A stretch of 8,080 nt of DNA. Origin: CAYMST01 sp964393115 (GTDB taxonomy: Bacteria > Bacteroidota > Bacteroidia > Cytophagales > Cyclobacteriaceae). Position numbers and translations under genes: made by a program. The DNA is taken from assembly GCA_964393115.1 (NCBI GenBank), contig CAYMST010000216.1:1-8080 (forward strand), read 5' to 3'. Under the pieces are notes generated by a model. It saw only the letters and a list, made by a program, of their open reading frames with translations, was not told where the DNA came from and ran no database searches. Below are positions 6,830-8,080 of this stretch, piece after piece (the first letter of the stretch is position 1; every line of letters begins with the position of its first letter).

Positions 6830-7854
6830 GATGGTATGGTTAATGGTTCAACGGGTGTTCCTGGTGCTTTAGGTTTTGGGTTAAGCAGAACCAGATGGCC
6901 TCTTAGCTTAAGCTCGTAGGTCTCGACTTTTTCAGTAAACGGAGGAGGCGACTGTCCATTTTGTGGTAGGTATTGATATCCATGCCAGGGACATGTGATG
7001 CATCCATCAACTATCTTACCTTCTCCTAATGGCCCACCTTGATGTCGGCAGACGTTGTTAACAGCAGATAGTTTGTTATCATACTTGAAAATAGCCACGC
7101 GCTCTCCACTGGCCACAACGATCTTGGCTCTGTTTTCGGGGATTTCCTCCAGTTCACAGACAGTAATCCATTCTGCACTATCTTCTACTTTATCTTTTTT
7201 GTATTCCGCGAAACCAGTGTAAAGATGTAACCCAGAAACCGACAAGAAACCTAGTAAAATGATGATGAAAATAACCGGACTGGTTTCATTTTGCAGTCCC
7301 CCAAGAACAACATGCATAACCAACAGGGCATAGGCTATGTAGACTGACATATGAAGTCCTTTCCAAACCTTTAATCCTAGGTTTTTAAGCCAAAAATCAT
7401 GACTGCTTGCCGCCATAAGGGCTAAAACCGATAGACCGAGAAATCCCAATACTTGAAAAGGAAAATAGATGATAGAATCATATCGGACATTTGAGAGGAA
7501 AATGGAATAAATAGGGTTCATATCCCCGAGCCCGTGAAAATGCATGATGCTAAATCCACCATGGACAAGTCCCATCATAAACATGGATACTCCCAAGTGC
7601 CGTCGGTTATACAGTATGACATTAAATCGATTGTTTAGTCTTGCCAAAGGCCCAATGATTAAGATGACATGAAGTAACAGGATGGCCATCCAGCCGAAGG
7701 CTCGAATTAAAATGGTTTCAAAAGTCACATCTGGATAAAGTATGACATGCAGTGCAGCGAATAAAGCCAAGAAGCTTAATATGATAAACGCTATTCCTAG
7801 ATCGTACCGTTTCTTTTGTTCATTCCAAAGAATGGAAGTATAAGCTACACTCAT
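6826..7854 (-). CDS. Ferric-reductase-like heme membrane domain fused to Rieske [2Fe-2S] domain
   Basis: A 342-residue electron-transfer protein. The N-terminal half has six helices (about 19-40, 49-71, 87-107, 127-150, 164-186 and 193-215) resembling the ferric reductase/YedZ-MsrQ-like fold: R-R-H-L-G-V-S-M-F...H98 and W-K-G-L-H168-M-S-V-Y...H181. H98, H168 and H181 match the usual positions of b-heme ligands; H62 and H86 are further candidates. After helix 6 and a basic A-E-Y-K-K-D-K linker comes a Rieske domain with C269-R-H271 and C288-P-W-H291-G, spaced C-x-H-x16-C-x2-H. It lacks the paired disulfide cysteines of the bc1 type, so it is ferredoxin-like. Charge distribution puts both termini in the cytoplasm. 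A Pro-rich tail ends the protein. ATGA overlaps join it to the gene before (7854-7851) and after it. No FAD/NAD reductase domain is fused. Donor and acceptor are unknown. Confidence 0.9.
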   Translation of the reverse strand: MSVAYTSILWNEQKKRYDLGIAFIILSFLALFAALHVILYPDVTFETILIRAFGWMAILLLHVILIIGPLARLNNRFNVILYNRRHLGVSMFMMGLVHGGFSIMHFHGLGDMNPIYSIFLSNVRYDSIIYFPFQVLGFLGLSVLALMAASSHDFWLKNLGLKVWKGLHMSVYIAYALLVMHVVLGGLQNETSPVIFIIILLGFLSVSGLHLYTGFAEYKKDKVEDSAEWITVCELEEIPENRAKIVVASGERVAIFKYDNKLSAVNNVCRHQGGPLGEGKIVDGCITCPWHGYQYLPQNGQSPPPFTEKVETYELKLRGHLVLLNPKPKAPGTPVEPLTIPS

Positions 7855-7985
7855 GGCCTTAGGCTGTTTGTGGTTTTATTGGGGAACTTTGGAGTATTGA
7901 GTCTAGCGTAACTGACTCCTGAAATTAGAGCCAGCGTAAGGATCACCCATATAACAAGATGTCGTTTTCTTAAATTTCTTGTCAT
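7851..7985 (-). CDS. Small single-helix membrane protein (44 residues) in Rieske operon
   Basis: An open frame from ATG 7985-7983 to TGA 7853-7851 encodes 44 residues. A basic start (M-T-R-N-L-R-K-R-H) is followed by one hydrophobic helix (about 10-27: V-I-W-V-I-L-T-L-A-L-I-S-G-V) and a short polar tail. Basic residues before the helix predict N-in, C-out. Both ends form ATGA overlaps, with the cut membrane-protein gene upstream and the Rieske gene downstream. This is strong evidence that the frame is a translated gene. I do not recognise a family. It could be a small subunit that stabilises the heme membrane protein, or an uncleaved-signal-like tail-out peptide. No Shine-Dalgarno sequence is visible, fitting translational coupling. 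Confidence 0.75.
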   Translation of the reverse strand: MTRNLRKRHLVIWVILTLALISGVSYARLNTPKFPNKTTNSLRP

Positions 7986-8080
7986 GATTTTTTTATCAAT
8001 TTTAGAAACAGAGGAAACCAAAATAAAATTACGCCTGGTAGGATGATAACTTTAAAATGCCAGGGAGTACCGTGATAACT
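7982..8080 (-). CDS. C-terminal end of a membrane protein (5' part outside window)
   Basis: The last 32 residues of a gene entering from the right edge, ending at TGA 7984-7982. They read S-Y-H-G-T-P-W-H-F-K, then a hydrophobic helix V-I-I-L-P-G-V-I-L-F-W-F-P-L-F-L, then K-L-I-K-K-S. The basic end after the helix suggests a cytoplasmic C-terminus. The stop overlaps the ATG of the 44-residue gene as ATGA, the same junction type as the two downstream, so it is the upstream member of the Rieske operon. There is too little sequence to name the family. Confidence 0.7.
   Translation of the reverse strand, partial: SYHGTPWHFKVIILPGVILFWFPLFLKLIKKS

Overview
The window looks like chromosomal DNA of a Bacteroidota bacterium, probably a marine or soil member of the Cytophagales/Flammeovirga-like groups. 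Four things suggest this: AT-rich but not extreme composition, weak or absent Shine-Dalgarno sequences, a surface-type lipoprotein start (Cys followed by Ser/Asn/Asp-rich residues), and a TAnnTTTG-type promoter element. The genus is a guess. I see no tRNA, rRNA, CRISPR array, insertion sequence or phage gene.

Layout. 1-727 (minus): a secreted thioredoxin-like DUF1223 protein, cut by the window edge. 1017-3283 (plus): a three-gene operon with one ABC ATPase and two ABC-2 type permeases, a complete putative exporter. 3336-3476 (minus): a possible 46-residue protein. 3568-4188 (minus): a secreted protein of unknown function. 4189-4554: a divergent intergenic region with a Fur-box-like palindrome and a candidate promoter. 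4555-5766 (plus): a serpin with a lipoprotein signal and an intact inhibitory hinge. 5767-6031: a convergent intergenic region with a strong hairpin that probably terminates transcription from both sides.

6032-8080 (minus) is a tightly packed operon running in from the right edge. Its genes are the tail of a membrane protein (8080-7982), a 44-residue one-helix membrane protein (7985-7851), a ferric-reductase-like heme membrane domain fused to a cytoplasmic Rieske [2Fe-2S] domain (7854-6826), and a membrane-anchored protein with a Cys/His-rich motif and an internal repeat (6829-6032). Each of the three junctions is an ATGA overlap, which suggests translational coupling and joint assembly. I infer a transmembrane electron-transfer module: Rieske cluster in the cytoplasm, b-type hemes in the membrane, and the Cys/His protein on the outer face. 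This operon is the best candidate in the window for an undescribed system. Its two smallest members (the 44-residue protein and the cut tail) are easily missed by automatic ORF calling.
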